A stretch of DNA of 64,000 nt from Bacteroidota bacterium. Lineage in GTDB: Bacteria > Bacteroidota > Bacteroidia > UKL13-3. Positions 35,821 to 44,796 of this stretch are shown here, one piece after another; the first letter of the stretch is position 1, and every line of letters begins with the position of its first letter. A program made the translations under genes and the position numbers. The notes beneath the pieces were generated by a model. It saw only the letters and a list, made by a program, of their open reading frames with translations. It searched no databases and was not told where the DNA came from. The stretch is taken from NCBI GenBank assembly GCA_013298895.1, contig JAAFJM010000001.1, forward strand, positions 1 to 64,000, read 5' to 3'.

Positions 35821-36843
35821 ATGACTAATTACCCTAAAGTTTCTGTAGTAATTATTCATTGGAATAAGGTAGAATATTTACAAAAATTTTTGCCTTCGGT
35901 TGTGGCAAGTAACTATCCAAACTTGGAAATTGTGCTTGCTGATAATCATTCGAGCGATGATTCTGTAAATTTTATTACCGAAAATTATCCGCAAATAAAA
36001 ATAGTACAAAATGGTTATAATTATGGTTATGCTGGTGGTTATAATCAGGCACTTAAACATGTAGAAGCCGATTATTATGTATTGTTAAACAACGATATAG
36101 AAGTGGGCGAGAACTGGATTATGCCGGTTATAGAAATCATGGAGGCCGATACAACTGTGGCCGCAGCACAACCTAAAATGTTGCAATATACCAACCGTAA
36201 TTTTTTTGAATATGCTGGTGCCTCAGGCGGACACATGGATAAATTTGGTTATGTGTTTTGCCGCGGGAGGTTATTTGAAAAGTGTGAAGAAGACAAGCTT
36301 CAATACCAAAATATTGAGGAAATTTTTTGGGCAACAGGTGCGTGTTTATTTATTAAAGCCAAAGCATTTCATGAAGCCGAAGGTTTTGATGCCAACTTTT
36401 TTGCTCATATGGAAGAAGTAGATTTGTGTTGGAGGTTACAATTGCTTGGCTATAAAATAATAAGTGTTCCAGAAAGTTATGTATTTCATTTAGGTGGAGG
36501 TACTTTAAGTAAGTTAAGCGATAAAAAAACGTATTTAAACTTTAGAAATTCGCTGATTATGATGCTTAAAAACTTACCAACTGGGCAAGCGTTTTGGCTA
36601 ATTCCTTTTAGGCATATACTTGATTTACTGAGTTCAGTATTTTTTCTAATAAATGGATTTCCTAAACATAGTTTGGCTATTCATAAGGCGCATTATCATT
36701 TTGCCAAACATTTTTTTGCTTGGTTAAAATTGCGCAAAAAGGTACAAGCTACCATCAAAAACAAAAATTTAACAGGTATTTATAATAAAAGTGTGGTTTG
36801 GAAGCATTTTGTGGAACAAAAACAATTTTACAACGAGCTATAA
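35821..36843 (+). CDS. GT2-family glycosyltransferase (rhamnosyltransferase-like)
   Basis: 340 residues. A GT-A catalytic domain starts at once: KVSVVIIHWNKVEYLQKFL, VLADNHSSDDSV, GYNYGYAGGYNQAL, and the metal-binding DXD equivalent LLNNDIEVG; then WATGACLFIKAKAF and the acidic AHMEEVDLCWRLQLLGYK (ED-type catalytic base motif). Family members transfer sugars from nucleotide-sugars to surface glycans. The C-terminal part (about 250-320) is amphipathic and may touch the membrane. Acceptor and sugar are unknown. Confidence 0.92.
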   Translation: MTNYPKVSVVIIHWNKVEYLQKFLPSVVASNYPNLEIVLADNHSSDDSVNFITENYPQIKIVQNGYNYGYAGGYNQALKHVEADYYVLLNNDIEVGENWIMPVIEIMEADTTVAAAQPKMLQYTNRNFFEYAGASGGHMDKFGYVFCRGRLFEKCEEDKLQYQNIEEIFWATGACLFIKAKAFHEAEGFDANFFAHMEEVDLCWRLQLLGYKIISVPESYVFHLGGGTLSKLSDKKTYLNFRNSLIMMLKNLPTGQAFWLIPFRHILDLLSSVFFLINGFPKHSLAIHKAHYHFAKHFFAWLKLRKKVQATIKNKNLTGIYNKSVVWKHFVEQKQFYNEL

Positions 36844-36952
36844 TTGCTAGTATATTGTAAACTAAAAACTAAAATGTATTTTCGCACCGCAAATTTGGTT
36901 GAGAAATGAGATTTGAGATTTGAGAAGAATATTAAGAACAAAAGATGAATAG

Positions 36953-36972
36953 CCGTTGGCTTTAGCCAACGG
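36953..36972. repeat. Short perfect palindrome, possible REP-type element
   Basis: CCGTTGGCT and AGCCAACGG are exact inverted 9-bp arms with a two-base loop, in a purine-rich 165-base gap before efp. It is the most GC-rich piece of this intergenic region. There is no T run, so it is not a simple terminator. Confidence 0.5.
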
Positions 36973-37008
36973 ATAAATAAAAATAAAAAAATAAAAAAAT
37001 AATAAGTT

Positions 37009-37569
37009 ATGGCAAATACAGGTGATTTATTTAAAGGTTGTTATATAAAATACGAAGGCGAATTATGCCAAGTAATGGAATACCAACACCGTACACCAGG
37101 TAATTTACGCGCCTTTTACCAAGTGGTATTGCGCAATGTAAAAAGTGGAAAACAAATTGAACAACGTTTACGAGCTGGCGAAAGTGTAGAAATGTTAAGA
37201 GTTGAACACCATGAAATGCAATATTTGTACAAAGATGGTACAAGCTTAGTATTAATGGATCCTGTAACCTTCGAACAAATTTATGTAGAAGAGAGTATGG
37301 TTGGAAACACGGCTAAGTTTTTAAAGGAAGAAATGATTTTAAAAGTAGCATTGGAGAGTGATTCAGTAATCGGAATTGAACCGCCTAATTTTGGTATTTA
37401 CGAAATTACCTACACTGAACCTGGTGTTAAAGGCGATACTGCAACCAATACTTTAAAACCTGCTACACTTGATACTGGTGCCATAGTTATGGTTCCTTTA
37501 TTTGTGAACGAAGGCGAAAAAATTAAAGTTGATTTACGCACAGAATCATATTCTGAAAGAGTAAAGTAA
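37009..37569 (+). CDS. efp: Elongation factor P with atypical loop tip
   Basis: 186 residues with the three beta-barrel domains of EF-P: KOW-like N-terminus (GDLFKGCYIKYEGELCQVMEYQHR), the OB domain (EQRLRAGESVEMLRVEHHEMQYLYKDG) and the C-terminal OB with GIEPPNFGIYEITYTEPGVKGDTATNTLKPATLDTG, split here by position 120-150. EF-P relieves ribosome stalling at polyproline. The tip loop reads TPGNLRAF: aligned to KPGKG, the modified Lys34 is replaced by Asn32 (local numbering), and no Lys or Arg is at the tip. A strong terminator follows. Confidence 0.95.
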   Translation: MANTGDLFKGCYIKYEGELCQVMEYQHRTPGNLRAFYQVVLRNVKSGKQIEQRLRAGESVEMLRVEHHEMQYLYKDGTSLVLMDPVTFEQIYVEESMVGNTAKFLKEEMILKVALESDSVIGIEPPNFGIYEITYTEPGVKGDTATNTLKPATLDTGAIVMVPLFVNEGEKIKVDLRTESYSERVK

Positions 37570-37584
37570 TAAAAATTAATATTA

Positions 37585-37620
37585 GAAAAAAGCCAATCGT
37601 TTATTCGGTTGGCTTTTTTC
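37585..37620 (+). terminator. Terminator after efp
   Basis: AAAAAGCCAA and TTGGCTTTTTT pair with an inner TCG/CGG stem and a short loop, followed by more T. Confidence 0.88.
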
Positions 37621-37654
37621 TTTTAGATATATAATTTCTTATGAGTATTATTTT

Positions 37655-37662
37655 TACTTTTG
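37655..37662 (+). promoter_or_regulatory. Possible -7 box directly upstream of folA
   Basis: TACTTTTG matches TAnnTTTG and ends four bases before the ATG. If used, the transcript would be leaderless or nearly so. Confidence 0.35.
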
Positions 37663-37666
37663 ACAA

Positions 37667-38158
37667 ATGAAAATTTCGATGATTGTAGCTGCTGACGAGC
37701 AAAATGGAATTGGGTTAAACAATGAATTGCTTTGCCATTTGCCCGCAGATTTAAAATATTTTAAAAGCCTAACTACAGGTCACGCTATTTTAATGGGTAG
37801 AAAAACTTATGAAAGCATTGGTAAACCATTGCCAAACAGAACCAATATTATTATTAGTAAAAACACCAAAAATATGGAAGGCTGCCATGTGTTTAATAGT
37901 ATTGAAGCAGGAATTGATTTTGCAAAATCGTTAAACGAAACCGAACTTTTTATAATTGGTGGCGATAGCATATACCAACAAAGTTTATCGTTTACCAACA
38001 AAGTTTATTTAACACGTATTCACCAAACTTTTAACGCAGATGCATTTTTTCCTTCGCTTAAAAACGATTGGCAATTAACCAATGAGGAAAAACACTTAGC
38101 TGACGAAAAGAATAAATTTGATTATAGCTTTCAAGTTTTTGAAAATATTTTGCTTTAA
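37667..38158 (+). CDS. folA: Dihydrofolate reductase
   Basis: 163 residues, normal length. The NADPH-dependent reduction of dihydrofolate to tetrahydrofolate. Motifs: MIVAADEQNGIGLNNELLCHLPADLKYFK with the Asp of the active site (about 28), ILMGRKTYESIG, PLPNRTNIIIS, and FIIGGDSIYQQSL. A normal chromosomal type rather than a trimethoprim-resistance cassette. The convergent TPR gene ends 17 bases downstream. Confidence 0.96.
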   Translation: MKISMIVAADEQNGIGLNNELLCHLPADLKYFKSLTTGHAILMGRKTYESIGKPLPNRTNIIISKNTKNMEGCHVFNSIEAGIDFAKSLNETELFIIGGDSIYQQSLSFTNKVYLTRIHQTFNADAFFPSLKNDWQLTNEEKHLADEKNKFDYSFQVFENILL

Positions 38159-38175
38159 CTATTTTATTCTTTTGA

Positions 38176-39900
38176 CTATTCAATCAGCTTCCCTAGTTTG
38201 ATTTTTTCATTCAAGAATTCGCCTGACGAATTATTTTCTAGGGCCTTGTTCCAATATTTGATTGCTTCGGTTTTTTCGCCTAATCGGTATAAAATATCAC
38301 CGTAATGCTCTAAAACTTCACCACTATTTGGTGAAATGGTTAAAGATTGTTCTATATAATTTTTAGCTTTTTGATAATCTTTTTTCTGATACAGAATCCA
38401 CCCATAAGTATCTAAATAACTGGCACTGTTGGGCTCTATTTGTAAGCTTAAGTAGCTCATGCTGTCTGCCTTGTCTAGTTTTTCTTTTCTTAAACTTAAA
38501 TAGTAAGCATAGTTATTTAATGCATAGGCATTTTTAGGGTCTAATAGTAAGGCTTGTTTATAAATAGAATCAACCAAATTATTTTTTTTAAGTTTATGTG
38601 CAGCATCACCAGCAATGCTTAAAAATTGGATTTTTAATTCATCATTATCTACCACATACTCTATGCCTGCTAACGCTGTACTTAAGGCAGCTTCATAGTT
38701 TTTTTGTTGATAATTGGTTATAGATTTAAAATTATAAAACAGGGGTTCGGTTGGAAACAAACTAATGGCATTCTCGCAGTCTGATAGCAATTTTTCGTTA
38801 TCGTTTAACTCTTGGTCACAAAACAAAATTTGTTGCCAAACCATATAATTTGTTGCATCAATTTTAGTTGCACTTAAATATTCTTCACGAGCCTGTTTAT
38901 ATAATTTGTCTTGCATTAACAAATCGCCATTTAGCATAAAGCCAGTTGCCTCTGCTTTATTGGCTTGTTTGAAAATATTAACTAGTTCATATCCTTGTAA
39001 ATGTTGCTCCTTACTTGCTTGTGGCGAAACAAAAGGAATCAATATTTGAATTTTATATTTCACCTCCATATCGTTAGAGGCTATGGCTGTTTTTAAGTAT
39101 TTATAAGCCAATGAACTATTTTTTTTAGAGCCATAATAATCGCTCAATGCAATGCTAGCGTATCCATTAGTAGAGTCTTGTTTTAAAATTTCATTATAAA
39201 TTTCAATTGCTTTTTGCTCCTTTTTTTTACTTAAATATAAATCAGCTAGCATGCCTTTATATTTAACATCGGGATATAATTTTATTAATCTTTCTACCTC
39301 AGAGATGGCTTTATTTATTTTATTGCTTTGTAAATAAATTTGTTCTTTTTTAATAATTACTTCCTCTTTTGGCCCTATCAGTTTTTCAATTCTATTTAGT
39401 GTTTTTATTGATTTACTGAACTTGTTTTCGTAAAAATAATTAGTTGCGGCTTCGTATAAATAATTCAGTTCAGGCTTTAAATTTTCATACATTTGAATGT
39501 ATAACTCTGCCGATTTTTCGTAGTTTCTGTTTGTTTTGTATAAATCAGCTAATAAGTTATTGTACCATATGTTTTTGGGGTTAAGCTGCACAGCCATTTG
39601 CCCAAACCGAACAGCTTCTTTTATATTTTTCTTTACATAATTAATTTCGGCTATTTGGTAGTATACATTGGCATTTTCTTTATCTAAAATAATTGCCTCT
39701 CTGAATGACAAGTCTGCCTCATCCAAATTACCTAGCATTTTTTCTTTCATGGCTTTAAAAAAAACCTTGTCAAATGCTAAACGTTGCTCTTCATTCAAGT
39801 TTCCGGTTTGGCCATTAGCTATAGTTTGTACTAATAATGCACCAAATAAAAATATATAATAAATGTACTTTTTCAAAATTAAATTCTCAAAAACAAACAT
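38176..39900 (-). CDS. Secreted or periplasmic TPR-repeat protein
   Basis: 574 residues with an N-terminal signal sequence (YIYYIFLFGALLVQTIANGQ). The rest is a nearly continuous array of tetratricopeptide repeats: FREAIILDKENANVYYQIAE, AVQLNPKNIWYNNLLADLY, NEILKQDSTNGYASIALSD, LLLDPKNAYALNNYAYYLS, IEPNSASYLDTYGWILYQ, SLTISPNSGEVLEHYGDILY. TPR arrays bind partner proteins; none is identified. Bacteroidota carry many such single genes, some in gliding or T9SS machinery, but no link is shown here. Confidence 0.9.
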   Translation of the reverse strand: MFVFENLILKKYIYYIFLFGALLVQTIANGQTGNLNEEQRLAFDKVFFKAMKEKMLGNLDEADLSFREAIILDKENANVYYQIAEINYVKKNIKEAVRFGQMAVQLNPKNIWYNNLLADLYKTNRNYEKSAELYIQMYENLKPELNYLYEAATNYFYENKFSKSIKTLNRIEKLIGPKEEVIIKKEQIYLQSNKINKAISEVERLIKLYPDVKYKGMLADLYLSKKKEQKAIEIYNEILKQDSTNGYASIALSDYYGSKKNSSLAYKYLKTAIASNDMEVKYKIQILIPFVSPQASKEQHLQGYELVNIFKQANKAEATGFMLNGDLLMQDKLYKQAREEYLSATKIDATNYMVWQQILFCDQELNDNEKLLSDCENAISLFPTEPLFYNFKSITNYQQKNYEAALSTALAGIEYVVDNDELKIQFLSIAGDAAHKLKKNNLVDSIYKQALLLDPKNAYALNNYAYYLSLRKEKLDKADSMSYLSLQIEPNSASYLDTYGWILYQKKDYQKAKNYIEQSLTISPNSGEVLEHYGDILYRLGEKTEAIKYWNKALENNSSGEFLNEKIKLGKLIE

Positions 39901-40054
39901 ACATATTTTGTGTGTTTTTTAATACTTTTTATCAAAGCATATTACCATTTAAACAATTCTAGTTTTGCCTTTATGGTAAGAGTAAACCTATTAATTGATT
40001 CGCTAAGAGTTTATACAACGCTTAAAAAGTAATTTGGTACTTTTCTATAGTAGC

Positions 40055-40090
40055 AAAAAGCCCGTTAAAACTGCATGTAACGGGCTTTTT
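40055..40090 (-). terminator. Terminator of the four-gene signalling operon
   Basis: AAAAAGCCCGTTA and TAACGGGCTTTTT form a perfect 13-bp stem with a 10-base loop. It lies just past the stop of the receiver-Crp gene and ends in T on both strands. Confidence 0.88.
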
Positions 40091-40112
40091 AATTATAAAA
40101 TGAAATGAGCTG

Positions 40113-41171
40113 CTAGTTTTTCATGTTAACCAATTTGGTTTTATCTAAAATGGTAATGGCACTGCCTTTTATTTCAATAATTTTCTCTTCCTTAAAGTCA
40201 GATAAAGTGCGGATAACTGTTTCGGCTGCGGTGCCTACTATACTTGCTAAATCTTGTCTATTAACAGAAAACGTAAATGGAGTTTCGTTTTTGGTATTAT
40301 AGGTTTTATTAAGCATTATTAAGCTTTCGGCTACACGTTTTCTAACCGAATTGTAAGCCAATTTAATCATACGATTTTGAGTTTCTACTACATTGCCCGC
40401 TAACATTTTTATAAAAGTATTAGCCACCATACGATTTTTTGAAATCAATTCGTAGAAATCGTCTTTTGGAATAAAGTAGGTAATTGTTTCTTCTAGTGCT
40501 TCTGCATTATCTGAGTAATTTGCATTCTCTAACAAATTTATATAACCAAAAAAGTCGCCAGCCTTATAAATGTTCGATATATAATCTTTATCGTTTATGC
40601 TGGTTTTATAAGTTTTTACCGAACCTTTTTCAATAAAATAAATACCTCGTGGAATATTATCTTCACTGTAAATAGGTTGTTTCTTTTTAAAAACCAATCG
40701 TTTTCTGTCTTTCGATATTTTATCAAAATCGTCTAAAGTAATGGCTGTTTCTATAAATGTTTCAATACCTTCTATTGATTTTTGAAAATCGGTTTGAATA
40801 GCACTTACTTTACCTAATCTTACCTCAATGGCTTTTAATAAATCGGCATCTTCAAAGGGTTTGGTCAAGTAATCGTCCGCGCCCATATTCATGCCTTTGC
40901 GCATGTCGGTTAACTCTGCTTTAGCTGTTAAAAATATAAACGGAATGGAAGCTGTTGTAGTTTCGCTAGATAATACATTTAACACTCCATATCCATCTAA
41001 TTCAGGCATCATAATATCGCAAATAATTAAATCGGGTAATAAGTATTTAGCCTTGGCTGCACCATCTTTTCCATTTACTTCTTGTTCTACTTTGTAGCCA
41101 GCTATTTCAAGTATTTCAGCAATGTTTTCTCTAACGTCTTTATTGTCTTCTATTAATAATATTTTTTTCAT
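40113..41171 (-). CDS. Receiver-cNMP-HTH fusion (response regulator with Crp-type output)
   Basis: 352 residues. Receiver (1-120): IEDN, Asp52 in IICDIMMPELDGYG, FLTAKAE and TKPFED, all intact. A helical linker is followed by a Crp-type jelly roll (about 165-260: PRGIYFIEKGSVKTYKTS, AGDFFGYINLLENANYSD) and a Crp HTH (about 285-345: RKRVAESLIMLNKTY, NRQDLASIVGTAAETVIRTLSDFKEE). Phosphorylation of Asp52 should therefore steer a Crp-like DNA-binding domain. Last gene of a minus-strand operon seven bases after the kinase gene, and its likely transcriptional output. Confidence 0.94.
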   Translation of the reverse strand: MKKILLIEDNKDVRENIAEILEIAGYKVEQEVNGKDGAAKAKYLLPDLIICDIMMPELDGYGVLNVLSSETTTASIPFIFLTAKAELTDMRKGMNMGADDYLTKPFEDADLLKAIEVRLGKVSAIQTDFQKSIEGIETFIETAITLDDFDKISKDRKRLVFKKKQPIYSEDNIPRGIYFIEKGSVKTYKTSINDKDYISNIYKAGDFFGYINLLENANYSDNAEALEETITYFIPKDDFYELISKNRMVANTFIKMLAGNVVETQNRMIKLAYNSVRKRVAESLIMLNKTYNTKNETPFTFSVNRQDLASIVGTAAETVIRTLSDFKEEKIIEIKGSAITILDKTKLVNMKN

Positions 41172-41178
41172 AGGGGTA

Positions 41179-43182
41179 TTAGTTCAATTCTGGTGTTAAA
41201 ACAATGGGTAAATTTACTTTAAACGTAGTTCCTTGGTTTAATACACTTGTAAAAGTAATATTACCTCCAATTAGTTCAATGTATTTTTTTATGATATTTA
41301 GCCCAATGCCTGTTCCTTGAATATTGGCAGCATTTTGGGCTCTATAAAATCTTTCAAACAAGTGTTTTTGTTCATTTTCAGGAATGCCAATTCCGTTATC
41401 GCTTACACTAATAATAAATTGGTTGTTTTCATTGGTTAGGCTAATTTTTATCTCCCCATTATCAGGCGAGTATTTAATGGCATTTGAAATTAAGTTTTGT
41501 AAAATGGTTCTAATTAACTTTCTGTCGTGATGAATTTGTAAATGAGTAGGGGCAAGCTTTAATACAACGCGTTGTTTTTCTCTCAAAATATCTTTCACAT
41601 CTTCAATGTGTTGGTTAATAAAATCAACCAAGTCAAAAGTATCGGGTTCTATTTTAAAATGTCCAGTATCTAGTTTTTCTACTGATAAAAAGTACTCCAA
41701 TATTTCGGTTAAATTGGTAATGGCCGATTTAATTTTAACCGTATGCGATTTAAATTTATTGTCATCCTTTAACTCATAATATTTGGTCATTAAGTTAAGC
41801 GATGAAAGAATGGTACTCAATGGTGTTCTAAATTCGTGCGAGGCCATTGAAATAAACCTCGATTTCATTTCGCTCAACTCATTTGCTTTGTCTAAGGCTT
41901 GCCTTATCTGCTCTTCGGCTTCTTTAATTTGAGTTATGTTTAACCCCACTACCACCATGCGTTCTATTTTGTTATGGTCGTCTTTTATGGGTGTGGTATA
42001 AAACAAATAATTATTGTTGCTAAAGTTTATTTCATATACCTCATTATGGCCTTGTAATGTGCTTTTTAAATAATTGTGGTGTATTTTTCCAGTAGTTTCG
42101 CCAAAGGTTTCGCTTATTGTTTTTCCTAAAAAGTCTGATTTGTTTAATCCCAGTTTTTGAATTTCTTGCCCTTCTATAAATTCGCAAATAAAGCTTTTAT
42201 TGTAAACGCCAATTATTCCGTTAGGATAGTTTTTAGCAACCACAGCCAGCATTTGCTGTGATTTTACCAAAGCAATTTCAGCAATCTTACGTTGCGTTAT
42301 ATCTTGTGTAAAGCTAAATAAATACTGAGGCTCGTGGTTGTCGTTATACCTTATTTTGCTTTCAATATAAATGTACTTTGTTTTGTTATTGGGCAATATA
42401 AAACGAACCTCAATGCTTGAAATATTTTTGCCTGCTACTACTTGTTTACAATAGTTTTCGAATAAACTTAAATCGTTTGGATGTATAATACTTTTTAAAC
42501 CATCAAAATGATGTATAATTTCGGATGAATGAGTTTCAATGATGTCAAAAAATTCTTTTCCAAATTCTACTTCATTGGTAGCTAAGTTTAAGTTATAACC
42601 TGACGATTTACCAATTCTTTGGGTTTCGCGCAGCATCAGTTCGCGGTATTCTAATTCTTTTTGTGTGCGTTTATTTTCCTCAATTTGATTGGCTAAAACT
42701 TGGTTGGTTTCTTCTAGTTTTATTACCGCTAAGCTTAATTGAGATGTTCTTTCTTCAACACGTTTTTCTAAATCTTGGTTTAGGTCCTTTATTTGCTGTA
42801 AATGTTTGGCATGTTCAAGTGCATATCTTATGGCCCTCTCTAGTTGCTCAGCATCAATTTTACCTTTTACCAAATAGTCAGATGCGCCAGCTTTCATTAC
42901 TTCCAAATCTACTTTACTATCAGCCAATCCTGTTAAAATAATAACTGGCACATCAGGAAACTGAGCCCTGAGTTTTTTTATTACATCTAAACCTGTTTCA
43001 AGACCAAGTCTGTAATCAACCAAATAAATATCGTAAGGAGTATTGTTTTTTATAGCATCTTCATAACTTTCGCTCCAGTCTATTTCGCATTTCTTACCTT
43101 GTACACTTCTGAGTAAATCTTTGGTAATTATAAAATCTTCCTCGTCATCGTCAATCAATAAAATGCGGCAAGTGTTTTTCAT
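41179..43182 (-). CDS. Receiver-coiled coil-PAS-PAS-histidine kinase
   Basis: 667 residues, no membrane segment. Order: receiver (about 5-125, Asp56 in IYLVDYRLGLETG), a coiled coil (about 126-175), PAS (about 180-305), PAS (about 310-425), HisKA with His449 in SMASHEFRTPLSTI, HATPase with NLISNAIKYSPDNG, DNGIGI and GTGIGLNIIKKYI. The N-terminal receiver makes it both receiver and sender. It lies between the stand-alone receiver and the receiver-Crp gene, so it may pass phosphate from one to the other. Confidence 0.94.
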   Translation of the reverse strand: MKNTCRILLIDDDEEDFIITKDLLRSVQGKKCEIDWSESYEDAIKNNTPYDIYLVDYRLGLETGLDVIKKLRAQFPDVPVIILTGLADSKVDLEVMKAGASDYLVKGKIDAEQLERAIRYALEHAKHLQQIKDLNQDLEKRVEERTSQLSLAVIKLEETNQVLANQIEENKRTQKELEYRELMLRETQRIGKSSGYNLNLATNEVEFGKEFFDIIETHSSEIIHHFDGLKSIIHPNDLSLFENYCKQVVAGKNISSIEVRFILPNNKTKYIYIESKIRYNDNHEPQYLFSFTQDITQRKIAEIALVKSQQMLAVVAKNYPNGIIGVYNKSFICEFIEGQEIQKLGLNKSDFLGKTISETFGETTGKIHHNYLKSTLQGHNEVYEINFSNNNYLFYTTPIKDDHNKIERMVVVGLNITQIKEAEEQIRQALDKANELSEMKSRFISMASHEFRTPLSTILSSLNLMTKYYELKDDNKFKSHTVKIKSAITNLTEILEYFLSVEKLDTGHFKIEPDTFDLVDFINQHIEDVKDILREKQRVVLKLAPTHLQIHHDRKLIRTILQNLISNAIKYSPDNGEIKISLTNENNQFIISVSDNGIGIPENEQKHLFERFYRAQNAANIQGTGIGLNIIKKYIELIGGNITFTSVLNQGTTFKVNLPIVLTPELN

Positions 43183-43196
43183 AAAAAAATATATAA

Positions 43197-43649
43197 CTAG
43201 TTATTACTTGGAAGTTCCACAATATCGAGCCAGTAAGTGCCAAGCGTTTTCATCACGTTAATCATACCTTCAAAAGTAACTGGTTTGGTTATAAATGAAT
43301 TTACGCCCAAATCGTAAGTTCTAATAATATCTTCTTCAGCTTTTGAAGTCGTTAAAATTACAACTGGAATACGTTTTAAGTGCTCGTTCGATTTAATTTC
43401 TTTAAGCGCTTCTCTACCATCTTTTCGTGGCATGTTTAGGTCTAAAAGAATCAATCCTGGTGCGGGAAACTTGCTTTTATCTGAATAATCACCTTTGTTA
43501 TGCAAGTAATCCATTAAATATTCTCCATCTTCCACAAAGTGAACAGTATTTTTTACCCTGCTTTCAATCATAGCTTCGCGGGTTAACATTCTGTCTTCTT
43601 CATCATCTTCGGCTATTACTATATGAATACTTTTTGCCTTTAAATCCAT
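43197..43649 (-). CDS. Rcp1-type single-domain response regulator
   Basis: 150 residues, receiver only. EDDEEDR (about 14-20), phosphorylated Asp70 in LILLDLNMPRKDGREAL, VVILTTSKAEEDI and ITKPVTFEG are complete. It resembles the stand-alone receiver at 29456 and the phytochrome-partner class Rcp1. Position between two kinase genes (14 and 13 bases) suggests it takes phosphate from the upstream PAS kinase. Confidence 0.93.
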   Translation of the reverse strand: MDLKAKSIHIVIAEDDEEDRMLTREAMIESRVKNTVHFVEDGEYLMDYLHNKGDYSDKSKFPAPGLILLDLNMPRKDGREALKEIKSNEHLKRIPVVILTTSKAEEDIIRTYDLGVNSFITKPVTFEGMINVMKTLGTYWLDIVELPSNN

Positions 43650-43662
43650 TTTATTTTAGTTA

Positions 43663-44772
43663 TTAAATGCGTGATAATTTTATTTTAAATATGGTGCCAA
43701 CACCTAGTTGGCTTGTAAATGTAATATTTCCTTTGTGTCTAGTGGCAATTTTTTTACAAACAGCCAATCCAATTCCTGATCCATCGTATTTGTTGCCATT
43801 CAGTCGCTGAAAAATTGTATATACTTTTTCTGAATATTTTTCGTCAATACCAATGCCATTATCTGCTATAAAAATCTCTACATACTGCGCATTCACATCA
43901 TTGGCATTAATGGTAATTTCCATATTTCTTTCTTCGTGTTTAAACTTAATGGCATTGCTAATCATGTTTTGAAACAATTGACGCATTTGGGTTTCATCAC
44001 CTAAAATTACTGGCATCTTCTCAAAGTTAACTTTGGTGCCAGTTTTTTCAATGAGTAATTCCAAATCTTCTAAAACATCCTTTAAAACTATGTTTAAGTC
44101 AACTCTTTCAAATGTGCTAGTTTTGCTTGAAATTCTCGAAAGTTCCAATAAATCATTAATTAGCCTTTGCATTCTGTTGGAGGCATTGATAATGCGCTGC
44201 AAATAATCTTGGCCTTGCTCACTTAAAGCTGCAAATTCCGATTTTTGAAGTCTATCGGCAAAAGCTTGTACTTTGCGCAGTGGCTCTTGTAAATCGTGCG
44301 ATGATATGTATGCAAAATCTTGTAAGTCTTTATTACTTTGCTCCAGTTTTTTACTGTAATCTTCTATGTCGTTTTGGGCTTTTTTTAAAACTGAAATATC
44401 GTGTAAAACGCCTGCAAAAAGTTTTCTACCATCGTTTAACTGAACATCACAAACGCTTAAGAAAAATGGAAAAACGGTTCCATCTTTTCTTTTACCTTCT
44501 ACCTCTCGGCCTATACCAATTATTTTTTTATCTCCAGTGTCTAAATGGTGTTTTAAGTAACCATCATGATTAGTTCTATCTGGCTCAGGCATCAAAATTT
44601 TTATATTCTGACCAATCATTTCTGCATCGGTGAACTGAAACATTTTGGTTACAGCGCCATTTGTCGACTCAATAATTCCTCGTTCGTTAATTACAATCAT
44701 TCCGTCTACAGCATTGTTAAATATGGCACGTAGCGTTTCCTCACTTATCAAAATTTTTGATTGTTTTTCCAT
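43663..44772 (-). CDS. PAS-domain histidine kinase
   Basis: 369 residues from ATG 44772; the longer frame to 44961 would run into AT-rich upstream DNA and lacks domain sense. PAS with a PAC-type end (about 10-130: FNNAVDGMIVINERG, ILMPEPDRTNHDGYLKHHL, GVLHDISVLKKAQ), HisKA with His159 in YISSHDLQEPLRKVQAF, HATPase with NMISNAIKFKHEE, DNGIGI and DGSGIGLAVCKKI. The SHDLQEPLR signature is that of phytochrome-like kinases. No GAF or chromophore domain is seen. First gene of the operon and a plausible sensor, probably cytosolic. Confidence 0.93.
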   Translation of the reverse strand: MEKQSKILISEETLRAIFNNAVDGMIVINERGIIESTNGAVTKMFQFTDAEMIGQNIKILMPEPDRTNHDGYLKHHLDTGDKKIIGIGREVEGKRKDGTVFPFFLSVCDVQLNDGRKLFAGVLHDISVLKKAQNDIEDYSKKLEQSNKDLQDFAYISSHDLQEPLRKVQAFADRLQKSEFAALSEQGQDYLQRIINASNRMQRLINDLLELSRISSKTSTFERVDLNIVLKDVLEDLELLIEKTGTKVNFEKMPVILGDETQMRQLFQNMISNAIKFKHEERNMEITINANDVNAQYVEIFIADNGIGIDEKYSEKVYTIFQRLNGNKYDGSGIGLAVCKKIATRHKGNITFTSQLGVGTIFKIKLSRI

Positions 44773-44796
44773 TTGAAAGCAAATATTAAAAACTAT

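Noticed and set aside
36901-36950. CRISPR-like short repeats (GAGATTTGAGATTTGAG)
   Set aside because: Only a brief purine-rich tandem repetition without spacers or cas genes.
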